The translations under genes were made by a program, and so were the position numbers. This document shows positions 25,362 through 33,632 of a stretch of 64,000 nucleotides of DNA, piece by piece. This DNA is from Mycolicibacterium sp. TY81. Its GTDB lineage: Bacteria; Actinomycetota; Actinomycetes; Mycobacteriales; Mycobacteriaceae. Below the pieces are notes generated by a model that did no database searches, was not told the DNA's origin, and saw only the letters and a list, made by a program, of their open reading frames with translations. The stretch's first letter is position 1. Each line of letters starts with the position of its first letter. The stretch spans positions 186,001-250,000 of the forward strand of contig NZ_AP023363.1 of NCBI RefSeq assembly GCF_018326285.1, written 5' to 3'.

Positions 25362-26339
25362 TCAGTAGCCGGTGTAACCGTTGGCGTGACGCCTGGCTTC
25401 GAAGGTGTCAAAGTTGCTGCCCGCGTTGGGTTCTACGTGGTATCTGGTCATCACGTAGCTCATGGACGCGGCGATGTTGGCGACAGGGTCGTAGATGTTG
25501 TCGCTGGTGCCCGCGACGTGGTGGCCGCCGAATGTTCCGGGGACCATCATGCATAGGCCGCGTGCGGCGTTGGCTGGGGCGCCGTCGGCCGCCTGGGCGC
25601 CACTCATGTTGACGTCTTTGACTTCTTGGATCCGATCGGGCTGGTTGCCGCTCTCGTGTTCGATCAGGAATCGGTACAGCGCATGCCATTTCGCGCGGAC
25701 CATCTTGTCGTTCGGTATGCCGGCCGCATCGGCGGCCTTGTCGATGGCGACGCGGAGTTCGGCGGGGGACATGGCGCCGCGGCCCGTTCGAGACAGTTTG
25801 GGGTCGACGCGTTGCTTGGCGCCGGTACCGACGTGTCCGCCGGAGTTCATGGCTTCTGACGCCGACTCCGGCGTTACGCCCGCGTTGGACAGCAGTGTCG
25901 CCAGCGCCTGTGGCGATATCGGTCGCATGGACGCGGGGATAGGCGATGAGCTCGGCGCGGGTGCGGACATAGGGGCGGCGGCGGGTGCGGGTGCGGGAGC
26001 CGCCATCGGGGCAGGGGAGGGGCTGGCTGAGGGCGGTGGGGAAAAGCCGGCGTTGTTGACTCGCGGACCATCGGGGCCCTTGAACTTCTTGGCTGAATCC
26101 TTGTCGGTGTCGGTGAGGTCGTTGATTCCCTTGGCCGATTTGTCGAGGGTTTTCTTCGAGTCGTCGAGCTCGTCTTTGGTTTTGTCGGTGTGCTTTCCAA
26201 GGACGCTGTCGAGATCGTCGAGGCCGGTGCTCGGTGCGGGTGCGCCGACACGTGCTGCGGCGTCGCTCACGCCTTGACCGTTCTTGTTGAACGCGTCGTG
26301 CGAGGACGGGTCGGTAGTGGTGTTGACAGGTTGGGTCAT
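25362..26339 (-). CDS. SLT-type lytic transglycosylase / VirB1-like
   Basis: The protein has 325 residues. Residues about 1-90 are polar and helical, 95-140 are a proline/alanine-rich linker, and 185-325 are an SLT/lysozyme-like domain. The likely catalytic Glu is in FLIEHESGNQ near residue 228. The family segments NAARGLCMMVPGTFGGH and NIYDPVANIAASMSYVMTRY follow. The enzyme would open peptidoglycan locally for the transfer channel, as VirB1 does. It has no classical signal peptide, so export by an ESX or type IV route is conceivable. The next upstream gene on the same strand is a long proline-rich protein, 42 bases away. Confidence 0.82.
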   Translation of the reverse strand: MTQPVNTTTDPSSHDAFNKNGQGVSDAAARVGAPAPSTGLDDLDSVLGKHTDKTKDELDDSKKTLDKSAKGINDLTDTDKDSAKKFKGPDGPRVNNAGFSPPPSASPSPAPMAAPAPAPAAAPMSAPAPSSSPIPASMRPISPQALATLLSNAGVTPESASEAMNSGGHVGTGAKQRVDPKLSRTGRGAMSPAELRVAIDKAADAAGIPNDKMVRAKWHALYRFLIEHESGNQPDRIQEVKDVNMSGAQAADGAPANAARGLCMMVPGTFGGHHVAGTSDNIYDPVANIAASMSYVMTRYHVEPNAGSNFDTFEARRHANGYTGY

Positions 26340-26381
26340 CGCATCCTCACCTGCGTCGCGACGTCAGTTCGTTCGTGCGGG

Positions 26382-28559
26382 TCACGTTCCCTGGGCGCGG
26401 GGGAAGGGCTGCCCGGACTGGTTGGGGGTGAGTCCGGTGTGTGGTTGTCCGGGGTCGTTTCCGCCGGCTGGGGGAATGTCGGTGGTGCCGACCGTCGGCG
26501 GCGAGGTGGACAGAGCGCCCTGGCCTGCGGGGGTGGCGGTCGGGTCGACGACGGGCGTGCCGGGCTCGGGCATCTTGAAGATGCCGTCGTTCGGGCCGAC
26601 CGGGTTAATTACCTCGTCGACCGGTTTGACCTGGCCCTGCTCGTTCATCGCTTCGCCGTTGCCGAGGTAGTAAGCATGGTCGGCGCCGTTGTTGCTGACG
26701 ATCACGGCGCCCGGTTCGGCCTTGGTGACTCCACCTTCAACTTGCTGGCCGATGGGTTGGCCGACGGGCGGGATGGTGTAGCCGTTTTCGGCCAACGCCT
26801 GCGGGATCGGGATTCCGGGACCGTTCTTCGCGGCCTCTTGAGACTCTCTCATCGTCGCGGCCATCCGCGGCGAGTCAATGATGTAGTCCTTGTTGCCGAT
26901 GCGCACGGTCCGGTCGGCACCGGGAGGCGGGGGCACGGGGGTCGGCTTCGCACCGGTCAGCCCTGCCGGGACGGTGGTGACAGCACCGGGCGCCGGGTGG
27001 TCTCCCTTGTCGTCTTGCTTGTGATCGCCGACGCCGTCTTTGTCCTTGGCCTTGTCCTCCTTGGCCTTGTCCTCTTTGTCCTTGTCCTTGTCTTTGTGAT
27101 CATCGAGAGGCTGTTGGTCGGCCATCGGGTTCACGCCCGGCTGCGGGCCGCCCTGGGGCATGCCCGGAATCTGCGGCATCGGGAAGCCGCCCGGCATGCT
27201 CGGGGCCGGCATGGAGGGAGCCGAGGCGGGCAGGCTGTTCAGCAGGCCATCCAGCGGTGACTTCGAGCCTGGGCTCAGGTTCTCGCTGGGGGCCGGCGCC
27301 TGCGGCAGCGGCGCGGACTGCACTGGCGGGCCGGCCGGCGGGGTGTTGGCCGGTCCCGCTGGGCGCACCGAGGAGACGGGCACGGTCGAGCCCTGGCTGC
27401 CGTTGGTGGTGGCCGCAGGAACGGACCAGTTCGAAATAGCACCACTGGCGGCCGTATTGTGCTTGCTGATTTCCTGGGCGGCGTTTTTCGCGGCGGCGAT
27501 CGTGTCGTCCATTTTCGAGACATTAACATGGTTTGCCGTGAACGGAATCAGTCCGCTTGTGCTGTTCGCAATTTCCGCGCGATTCTGGTTATTGATTTCA
27601 CGGAATTTTTGATAGAGATCGTTACCGTTCGTGGTGACGCCGTTTACGGCCGCGCTGACTGCGGGAACGACCGCCGTCTTATATTTGTCGAGCGCGTCTG
27701 CTATCGGCCCCAGTTTTGTCGGTAAGGCCGAAGCGAAATTGCCTGCGGAATCGCTTGTCAAGGAATTGGCGACATTGCGGATGGAGTCGGCAATTCCGCT
27801 CGCTTTCGGGCCGAGCTTGTTAATCTCCGACACGGTGTTCTTGAAGTCGGGCGTCGTCTCGATGGTCGGCGAGCTGGGCCAGACGTCGTCGGGCCGGTAG
27901 TTGAATGCGGCCCCGTTGGTCTTGGTCATGCCCTGATCGATTTTCTCGATCTCGGGATCACGGTTGCCGTCGCGTGTCAGGGGTAGGAACTGCGTCCGCG
28001 GAGGAACTGGCGGGGCGTTTCCGTCCGGCGGGAATCCCACGCCGCCGATGCAGGAGATGAGACCGTTGACCAGTGACCTGCTGTCTTTGTCGAACAGCCA
28101 GGTCGCCGCGAGGGCTACTTCACCGACAATCGGCAGCGGCGCCAGTGCGGCCCGGCTGAGGGTCATCATCCCGCCCCGGGCGAGCAGCTTCGGCGCCGCT
28201 TTCGCTGCTGCTGAGGCAGCGGCACGGCTCGCTGCGGCGGCCCCACGGCCTGCGGCTTGCCGGGCGGCGAATGTGGGGGCCTTGGTTGCGGCCAGCAAGC
28301 CGCGATAGGACTGTCCCCTGGCGGCGTTCATGGCCGAGTTGACGGCCGGCACGCGGTGAGCGGCCAGCCGGAGCCCTGCGTAGCCACCCATCGCCGCAGC
28401 GGGGAGGCCTACCGCCTTACCCATGTCGACGCTCTCCGGTGCGGTCAACGGGACGGCCGCCAGGGTTGGGGGAGTCGCAGGCGCGGCCTGCGCAGTACTC
28501 GCCGGACGGTTGGCCGGCGTCGCTGGGGCGGGCGGTGTGGGCTGATCAGGAGAAGTCAT
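26382..28559 (-). CDS. Long alanine/proline-rich protein with NlpC-like C-terminal region
   Basis: The protein has 725 residues. An alanine/proline-rich start is followed by a hydrophobic, alanine-rich part (50-160). A helical domain at about 215-390 resembles WXG100/LXG-like secreted proteins in character. Proline-rich and lysine/aspartate repeat segments lie at 400-545 (a run of KDKDK-type repeats). The C-terminal region at about 575-700 contains HAYYLGNGEAMNEQGQV, which resembles the degenerate NlpC/P60-like ends of some mycobacterial ESX-neighbourhood proteins. The section encoding the helical domain (about 27430-27830) has visibly lower GC than the rest, suggesting a mosaic gene. It could be an exported effector or surface protein of the transfer system. 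The similarity is from memory and should be treated as tentative. Confidence 0.7.
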   Translation of the reverse strand: MTSPDQPTPPAPATPANRPASTAQAAPATPPTLAAVPLTAPESVDMGKAVGLPAAAMGGYAGLRLAAHRVPAVNSAMNAARGQSYRGLLAATKAPTFAARQAAGRGAAAASRAAASAAAKAAPKLLARGGMMTLSRAALAPLPIVGEVALAATWLFDKDSRSLVNGLISCIGGVGFPPDGNAPPVPPRTQFLPLTRDGNRDPEIEKIDQGMTKTNGAAFNYRPDDVWPSSPTIETTPDFKNTVSEINKLGPKASGIADSIRNVANSLTSDSAGNFASALPTKLGPIADALDKYKTAVVPAVSAAVNGVTTNGNDLYQKFREINNQNRAEIANSTSGLIPFTANHVNVSKMDDTIAAAKNAAQEISKHNTAASGAISNWSVPAATTNGSQGSTVPVSSVRPAGPANTPPAGPPVQSAPLPQAPAPSENLSPGSKSPLDGLLNSLPASAPSMPAPSMPGGFPMPQIPGMPQGGPQPGVNPMADQQPLDDHKDKDKDKEDKAKEDKAKDKDGVGDHKQDDKGDHPAPGAVTTVPAGLTGAKPTPVPPPPGADRTVRIGNKDYIIDSPRMAATMRESQEAAKNGPGIPIPQALAENGYTIPPVGQPIGQQVEGGVTKAEPGAVIVSNNGADHAYYLGNGEAMNEQGQVKPVDEVINPVGPNDGIFKMPEPGTPVVDPTATPAGQGALSTSPPTVGTTDIPPAGGNDPGQPHTGLTPNQSGQPFPRAQGT

Positions 28560-28616
28560 TGCCTTTTAGCCTCAGGTCTTTCAGAAGTTTCAGTCGTTCG
28601 ACAGAACGTGTGCCAT

Positions 28617-28904
28617 TTAATTGGCGATATCGCCAACGTGGCCGGTCGCACCGCCGTATTTGTTTGTGATAAACAGCATCACAACTCCGACGACAATGAC
28701 GGCGGCAACGGACATCATCGCAACGTCTTTGATCTTCTGGGATTCCTCTTTCTTATCGTCGCGAACAATGCGCCATCCGTTGGCCAGAACCAGAACGCCG
28801 GCAATCACGCCCAGCCACGTGTTTATCGTGCTGGCCGCCCATGAGCTCGACGATTCTCCATAGGCGACAATGACTTCCTGGGCTGCAGTATCCAGGGCTC
28901 CCAT
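28617..28904 (-). CDS. Small two-helix membrane protein, possibly pilin-like
   Basis: The protein has 95 residues with two hydrophobic segments at about 28-44 (INTWLGVIAGVLVLANG) and 62-80 (VAMMSVAAVIVVGVVMLFI), separated by a short charged loop. Size and topology fit VirB2/TrbC-type pilins or other small conjugation membrane proteins, but no signal peptide cleavage site is obvious. It is the first gene of a minus-strand unit that also holds the proline-rich protein and the transglycosylase. Confidence 0.65.
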   Translation of the reverse strand: MGALDTAAQEVIVAYGESSSSWAASTINTWLGVIAGVLVLANGWRIVRDDKKEESQKIKDVAMMSVAAVIVVGVVMLFITNKYGGATGHVGDIAN

Positions 28905-28985
28905 TAGCGGACCTTTCGTCGTTTATATCAACTAGGGTAACAGTGGGAAGGGGCCGCCAGTCCGCTTAAGAAAGGTGGTAATGCC
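28905..28985. promoter_or_regulatory. Divergent promoter region of the second transfer module
   Basis: The two divergent units start 81 bases apart. The gap holds GTCCGCTTAAG at 28960-28970, an 11-base match to the core of the 14-bp repeat upstream of virB4. A related TTAGCGGAC lies at 28904-28912, next to the minus-strand start. AAAGG at the plus-strand end is the ribosome site of the next gene. Confidence 0.4.
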
Positions 28986-29534
28986 ATGCAGCCGATCCTT
29001 GTTCGGATGGAGCTGGGCACTGTCGACGGTCCTGTGCCGAACTTCTCGGTGATCGTCGACGAGTTTGTCCGCAAATCTGCTGAAGCCGGTGTTGCTGGTG
29101 TGCGGCCGGCCATGAAGATCAAGGAAGTTCTTGAGCAGCCGGAGAAGTGGGGCGCCGCGCCGGGCGCTGAGGGTTACGTGGCGTTTTTGGGGACCCAGGC
29201 CGAGGACGGTAAGCAGGTGGTGGCGGCGCTGTCCAAGATCACCGTCGGCGCCCCGGCGGTGATCACCGTCAAGATTCTCACCCCTGCCGAGGTTGACGAA
29301 TTCCAGGCGCTGGCGAAACAGATCTCTGAGATCCGCAAGGAGCTGCAGAAGAAGTCGGCCCCATTGGCTGCCACGCCTGGGCGGCATTCGCTGTCGCCCA
29401 ACGTCGCCGCCGGCGGCGGCTATGGTCCTGCGTCCACTCTTGCACCGGCGACGGGCGAACCGTTCGTCCTGGCGTTGGGTACCCCGGAGGATGCCTCAAA
29501 AGTTCCCCTCGACATCCTCAACCTGGTGCGGTGA
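28986..29534 (+). CDS. Hypothetical protein, first gene of the coupling-protein operon
   Basis: The protein has 182 residues. The first 110 are well folded in appearance (ILVRMELGTVDGPVPNFSVI at 4-23), a helix lies at about 103-122, and the last 60 are glycine/alanine/proline-rich. There is no signal peptide. It is coupled to the following protease gene by a one-base overlap of stop and start. No family is recognised. Its position suggests a cytoplasmic component of the transfer module. Confidence 0.65.
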   Translation: MQPILVRMELGTVDGPVPNFSVIVDEFVRKSAEAGVAGVRPAMKIKEVLEQPEKWGAAPGAEGYVAFLGTQAEDGKQVVAALSKITVGAPAVITVKILTPAEVDEFQALAKQISEIRKELQKKSAPLAATPGRHSLSPNVAAGGGYGPASTLAPATGEPFVLALGTPEDASKVPLDILNLVR

Positions 29535-30232
29535 TGTGGCGCCCGACAATTGCTGCCGCGGCCGGGGTGTGGTCGCTGCTTGTCGGTCTCGCACCGGTCA
29601 GTGATGCCGATGCGCCCGGCCTGCAATTGCAGCCAGGAGTGTCGATATATGTCGTCAATCGTCAGACCCAGATGGAGTCGACGTGCACTCTCGGGTGGCT
29701 GATTGTTTCCCCGCAGGGGCAGGTGCAGGCGTTAACAGCCGCGCACTGCCGGACAGGTCCGGAGATCGACGTCCGCAACCCGGTAAGTGGCGATTCTCTG
29801 GCGGCCGGCAGTTGGGTGCATTCTGAGCATTCGCCGCGCGACACCGTTCTGCAGGGTACTGACATTGCAACGGTGGCTCTTTCGCCGAACCTGGGGCATA
29901 GCGTGAACACCCGTGACGGGTTGAGCCCGTCCGGGGTTTCTTCGGCGCAGGACCTCCGGGATGACCCTCCTGTCCGAATCTGCAAGCGCGGTGGCACAAC
30001 CGGCGTCTCGTGCGGGCCGATGGTCGCAGTGAGCGAGGATCGTGTGACCTTCCGCGCCAAGGTTGATCACGGAGACTCTGGGGGCCCCGTCTGGGCGGTT
30101 TCCAATGCCGGCGTGGTTACGGCGGTGGCGGTGGTGGCCGGCCAATCCGATGACGACCCGACGCTGACCGTCGGTCAGCTGATCAATCCTTGGCTTGTCC
30201 AGTGGGGGAGCAGGCTGGGGGTGGCCGCGTGA
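29534..30232 (+). CDS. Secreted trypsin-like serine protease
   Basis: The protein has 232 residues. A probable signal peptide covers about residues 1-26 (AAAAGVWSLLVGLAPVSDA). The S1-type catalytic triad is visible: His in LTAAHC near 71, Asp in GTDIATVALS near 110 and Ser in GDSGGPVW near 180. Cysteines near the His and Ser could form the usual disulfides. It is exported and probably acts in the cell envelope. A dedicated protease is part of ESX systems (MycP), but that is subtilisin-like, so this is a different family. It overlaps the genes on both sides (stop/start overlaps), so it is made together with the coupling ATPase. Its substrate is unknown. Confidence 0.85.
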   Translation: MWRPTIAAAAGVWSLLVGLAPVSDADAPGLQLQPGVSIYVVNRQTQMESTCTLGWLIVSPQGQVQALTAAHCRTGPEIDVRNPVSGDSLAAGSWVHSEHSPRDTVLQGTDIATVALSPNLGHSVNTRDGLSPSGVSSAQDLRDDPPVRICKRGGTTGVSCGPMVAVSEDRVTFRAKVDHGDSGGPVWAVSNAGVVTAVAVVAGQSDDDPTLTVGQLINPWLVQWGSRLGVAA

Positions 30233-32262
30233 CACTGGTCCTCGGGCTCGTCGCCGCCTGGCTGATGAGTTGCTACTTCAACGGTTTCTCGTCGTTCTGG
30301 TGCCGAATCGGAATGCTTTCACCGGCGGGCCAGTCGCACCTGTTCGATTTGCCGTGGTGCTATCCCGCCGTCGGCTGGACGGCGGGAGCGTTGCTTGTCG
30401 ACGCGGGCGTCTTGGCTAGCGTCTGCGTGATGACCCACGCCGTGGGCCAATTTCATTCGCAGCGAGTGACCGGTGAAGACGGCAGGCAGCGCACCGAGCG
30501 GAGTTTCGCCAGCGCCCGGGCGGTCCACGTCTATGTCAACGTCCTTGGTTGCGCCGCGGTGGCCGCGGGGGTGGGCATTGGGGTGCAGTTCGGCTGGGGG
30601 CCGACTCTCGCTGTGCCCCTTGTCCTTCTAGGGCTGGTCGTGCTGACTGTGGAGTCCGGCCGCACCAGAACTCCCGCGGCAGTGGAAGGCGCGGAGCCTG
30701 ATGTCGATGACTCCCAGTTCATCGGGTTGGCCGAGCCGCTGGACCTGTCCGCACTGCCGCCACACTTCCTGCAGCGGGGAAGTCTGCACGAAGACCTGAG
30801 ACGGCTCGTCAAGTTGGCTGCGTCCAAGTTCCCCTACAAACTGGCTCTCGATATCAGCGCCACCGAGTTGGAGAACGATGGCAAGGGCGCATATCGGTTG
30901 GTCGCGTGGGGGTTTCGCTGCGTGGAGCCCGGCTACCTGACCGACACCGGCATACAGCAGAAACTGCAGACCACGTTCCTGAAAGGGACGGGAGGAATCT
31001 GGTCGTTCCGCTTCGATCCGCAAAGCGATACCTTCGGCGCCTCCCGCAAATCCAGCATCCCCACGTTGGCATGGCCCCCGATGTGGCCCGTGATCTCCTC
31101 GGTCGCCGAAGCCAGAAAGCGTTACACCGGGTGGGAATTCAAAGTCGGTATATCCGCACGCGGGGTAGTGGGCGTCTGCATGGAGAAGATGGCCCACATC
31201 AAGATCATCGGCGAAACCGGCTCCGGGAAATCAGTGGCTATTCGTAGCTTTCTCGAGCAGTTCCGCGCCATGGGGTGGATGCTGATCCTCGCCGATGGCA
31301 AAGGGGCCGACTACGCCGGCTATTTCGCCCCGCACGAGGATGACCACGGTCTACCTGTACCCGGAACGGTGGCCGTCGGATTGGGTTCCACGGCGCGAGG
31401 GATGGCCTACGTCGGTGCCATCGTCCTGGCATACCAGATCCTGTTGGAGCGCCAGGACGGCTCCCTGCAGGCCAAGATTGACGACCCGGAGAACTGGAAT
31501 TCATTCACCCCGGTCTTGCTCGTGTTGGACGAGATCAAGAGCATGCGGGAGAAGTGGAAGGCCCTCGGCAAGGAGTGGGCCTCGGTCATCGAGTCGATGG
31601 TCACCGAGATCACCTCGCTGGGCCGAGAGCTGCGCGTGCACGTCATGATAATTTCTCAGGACGCACGGGACGTGTCGATTCCGGGTGTATGGAATTCCAA
31701 CCTGCCCTTGACGATCTCGTTGGGCAAGCCCAGCCCCATGACTGTTGACAAGGGCTTCGAGGATTCCGTGCGACCGAAGGTCCGGATGATTCGTGAGTCG
31801 ATGGACCCAAGTATCAAGGGCCGCTGCCTGATTGCATCCATCGATCCCGACAATGGTGCAGCGGATGCTACCGAGTACCAGGGGTATTTGGGGTACAGCC
31901 CCGGCGAGCATTGGAACAACCCCAAGCTGCCGCCCAACACCAAAGATTACTGGCTTCCCTTCAAAGAACAGGTTTCTGATCGAGTGCCGCGCCTGTACAC
32001 GCGGCAGTGGTTCAAGATCGATGAGAAGTCCGCGGCGCAGCGGGAAGCGGAGGAGAACGGCGCGCCCGATCTGGGGTTCATCGACTTTGACCAGTTCACT
32101 GTCGACGAGGTCAAGAGGTTGGACAGGGTGCGGCTCGATATGCGCGACCCGAAGAGCGGCAAGATCGTGCCCGACCCGGAAATGGCGAAATACGATCCGT
32201 CTAGTCGGCAATATGTGTGCCGGCCGAAGGGCAGCCGCCGCAAGATCGTCGCCGAGCTTTAG
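30229..32262 (+). CDS. FtsK/VirD4-type coupling ATPase
   Basis: The protein has 677 residues from the GTG that overlaps the protease stop. Two to four hydrophobic segments lie in the first 145 residues. A FtsK/HerA-type motor follows, with Walker A GETGSGKS near 327 and Walker B VLLVLDEIKSM near 431. A C-terminal part of about 150 residues lies after the motor. This is the layout of actinobacterial type IV coupling proteins, which bring the DNA or relaxosome to the channel. The second half resembles the DNA-translocase family more than the EccC family, since there is only one ATPase domain. The gene ends the protease operon. Confidence 0.85.
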   Translation: MTLVLGLVAAWLMSCYFNGFSSFWCRIGMLSPAGQSHLFDLPWCYPAVGWTAGALLVDAGVLASVCVMTHAVGQFHSQRVTGEDGRQRTERSFASARAVHVYVNVLGCAAVAAGVGIGVQFGWGPTLAVPLVLLGLVVLTVESGRTRTPAAVEGAEPDVDDSQFIGLAEPLDLSALPPHFLQRGSLHEDLRRLVKLAASKFPYKLALDISATELENDGKGAYRLVAWGFRCVEPGYLTDTGIQQKLQTTFLKGTGGIWSFRFDPQSDTFGASRKSSIPTLAWPPMWPVISSVAEARKRYTGWEFKVGISARGVVGVCMEKMAHIKIIGETGSGKSVAIRSFLEQFRAMGWMLILADGKGADYAGYFAPHEDDHGLPVPGTVAVGLGSTARGMAYVGAIVLAYQILLERQDGSLQAKIDDPENWNSFTPVLLVLDEIKSMREKWKALGKEWASVIESMVTEITSLGRELRVHVMIISQDARDVSIPGVWNSNLPLTISLGKPSPMTVDKGFEDSVRPKVRMIRESMDPSIKGRCLIASIDPDNGAADATEYQGYLGYSPGEHWNNPKLPPNTKDYWLPFKEQVSDRVPRLYTRQWFKIDEKSAAQREAEENGAPDLGFIDFDQFTVDEVKRLDRVRLDMRDPKSGKIVPDPEMAKYDPSSRQYVCRPKGSRRKIVAEL

Positions 32263-32343
32263 CCAGTCTCGGTTTGAAACGTCAACCGCGCCAACACAAA
32301 TAGAGCCGTCGACAGGCGGACGCGCAGGAAAGGCACAGCGGAC

Positions 32344-32550
32344 ATGGATGTGGTTAAGCGGGCCGACCAATTGGCGGTGGGTGATGAGATCGTGGAGGAC
32401 AACGGCAGCTACCGGCAGGTACGCGGGCTGAATTTGCCTGGCACCGACTGGAATCCGCACAAGACGGTCGTCCGAATCAATCTGGGCTACGGGTGGCTTT
32501 CTTGGCCGGTGACGAAAAAGGTCACTGTCATCTCACCAACGTCGCGATAA
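32344..32550 (+). CDS. Small hypothetical protein
   Basis: The protein has 68 residues and is beta-rich (RADQLAVGDEIVEDNGSYRQ at 6-25). It resembles a small barrel domain found in short proteins of actinobacterial plasmids and phages. There is no signal peptide. It stands between the coupling ATPase and lsr2 in the same direction. An AAGG-type ribosome site lies about 12 bases upstream. No function is assigned. Confidence 0.55.
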   Translation: MDVVKRADQLAVGDEIVEDNGSYRQVRGLNLPGTDWNPHKTVVRINLGYGWLSWPVTKKVTVISPTSR

Positions 32551-32631
32551 GTCCGGCGGCCATCAGTAAGCGATGGCGGACAACGCGATAGGCTTACGCG
32601 ACTTTCACCGATCCCAAAGGAGGCCGCGACT

Positions 32632-33054
32632 GTGGGCCAGTACGTGACCACCCACTATGTCGACGACTACGACGGAAGCCCGATCGATGGGGACGCCATT
32701 GATGCGGTTGACTTTTCGTATCGCGGCAAGACCTACAAGTTGGAGCTCAACGCCAAGAACGGCGCGCAGTTCGACAAAGACATCCAGAAGTGGATCGACG
32801 CGGCCGAGAAAGCCGCGGCGAATACGGAGGCGCCCGCGCCCCGAAAGGCGCGATCCACTACGAAACGCGCGAGCGCGAAGTCCGGCAAGGCAGCTCGGGC
32901 TGGTCGGCGCAAGGCCTCCGCGTCAACCTCCGCCGCGGCTGGCCGTGAGCAGAGCCGAGCAATTCGTGAGTGGGCCAAAGCTAGTGGCATCGAGGTGCCG
33001 GCGCGTGGCCGGATTCCCGCGGCAGTGGTTGAGGCATACAACAACGCCCCATAG
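32632..33054 (+). CDS. lsr2: Lsr2-like xenogeneic silencer
   Basis: The protein has 140 residues. Residues 1-60 match the Lsr2 dimerisation domain (QYVTTHYVDDYDGSPID at 3-19 and the GKTYKLELN strand). Residues 108-138 match the DNA-binding domain with the AT-hook-like RGR core at 125-127. Lsr2 is the mycobacterial H-NS counterpart, which coats AT-rich DNA and silences foreign genes. Chromosomal Lsr2 is about 112 residues. The extra length here is a basic Lys/Arg/Ser/Ala linker (about 70-103). The GTG start has AAAGGAGG upstream. A plasmid copy may silence the transfer genes or act as a stealth protein in new hosts. Confidence 0.92.
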   Translation: MGQYVTTHYVDDYDGSPIDGDAIDAVDFSYRGKTYKLELNAKNGAQFDKDIQKWIDAAEKAAANTEAPAPRKARSTTKRASAKSGKAARAGRRKASASTSAAAGREQSRAIREWAKASGIEVPARGRIPAAVVEAYNNAP

Positions 33055-33080
33055 TTTCGGCGGCTGGCGCGCGCGCGACA

Positions 33081-33093
33081 ATTCATCGTGAAT
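33081..33093 (-). repeat. Single parS-like site, one mismatch
   Basis: ATTCATCGTGAAT matches the reverse form of the parS-like element (ATTCACCGTGAAT) with one change. It lies between lsr2 and the EspR-like gene, 10 kb from the par locus. It may be a ParB-binding outlier or chance. Confidence 0.4.
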
Positions 33094-33102
33094 AGCCAGA
33101 TG

Positions 33103-33135
33103 CCTGCCGTCGGCGAGTTATTCGTCGACGGCAGG
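33103..33135. terminator. 10-bp stem hairpin between convergent genes
   Basis: The arms CCTGCCGTCG (33103-33112) and CGACGGCAGG (33126-33135) are perfect complements. The hairpin lies after lsr2 and overlaps the last codons of the convergent EspR-like gene, so it could terminate both. Confidence 0.6.
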
Positions 33136-33576
33136 AATATCTACCGGTGGAAGCCGCTCAAGGGCGCGAGCGCGGTCGAGGATGGCCGCGATATCGCGCC
33201 GCGCCTCGGGGGACAGGCCCGCGGCCCGGGCGGCGATCCCGCTTACGCCGGCCTCGCGCATCGCGCGGAGCATTTCGAGCTGCGACTCGATCTCTGCGTT
33301 GTGGCCGGGTTCGAGCAGGTAGCGCGCCGAGACCCCGAAGTACTCGGCGATGGCCTTCAAGTTCTTCATGGTGGGGTTGGATTTTTTGCCGGTGCGCAGC
33401 TGACCCAGGTACTGGGGCGTGATGTTGATCCCGGTTTTTTGTTTGATCCCTCGGGCGGCGGCGTAGTTTGACAGCGGCGCTGCACCACGCGGGTGCATCG
33501 TGTCGAAGAGCGTGTTGAGTTTGGCGGCGAGATCTGAACCATCGACTTCACTGATGGTCTCGGGTCCGTCTGTCAT
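33118..33576 (-). CDS. espR: EspR-like regulator
   Basis: The protein has 152 residues from the ATG at 33576; the frame is open further but has no better start. It is collinear with M. tuberculosis EspR (132 residues): LNTLFDTMHP near 20-29, a helix-turn-helix with ITPQYLGQLRTGKKSNP at 52-68, and a C-terminal dimerisation part with LRAMREAGVSGIAARAAGLS. EspR is a nucleoid-associated activator of the espACD operon and thereby of ESX-1 secretion. A plasmid-borne copy near ESX and transfer genes probably controls them. It sits downstream of another XRE-type gene on the same strand, 56 bases away. Confidence 0.9.
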   Translation of the reverse strand: MTDGPETISEVDGSDLAAKLNTLFDTMHPRGAAPLSNYAAARGIKQKTGINITPQYLGQLRTGKKSNPTMKNLKAIAEYFGVSARYLLEPGHNAEIESQLEMLRAMREAGVSGIAARAAGLSPEARRDIAAILDRARALERLPPVDIPAVDE

Positions 33577-33632
33577 AGCTCCCAGTTTCGTTGCCCGGCG
33601 TCGATCGAAACTGATGGTACAGCTAATTCGTG

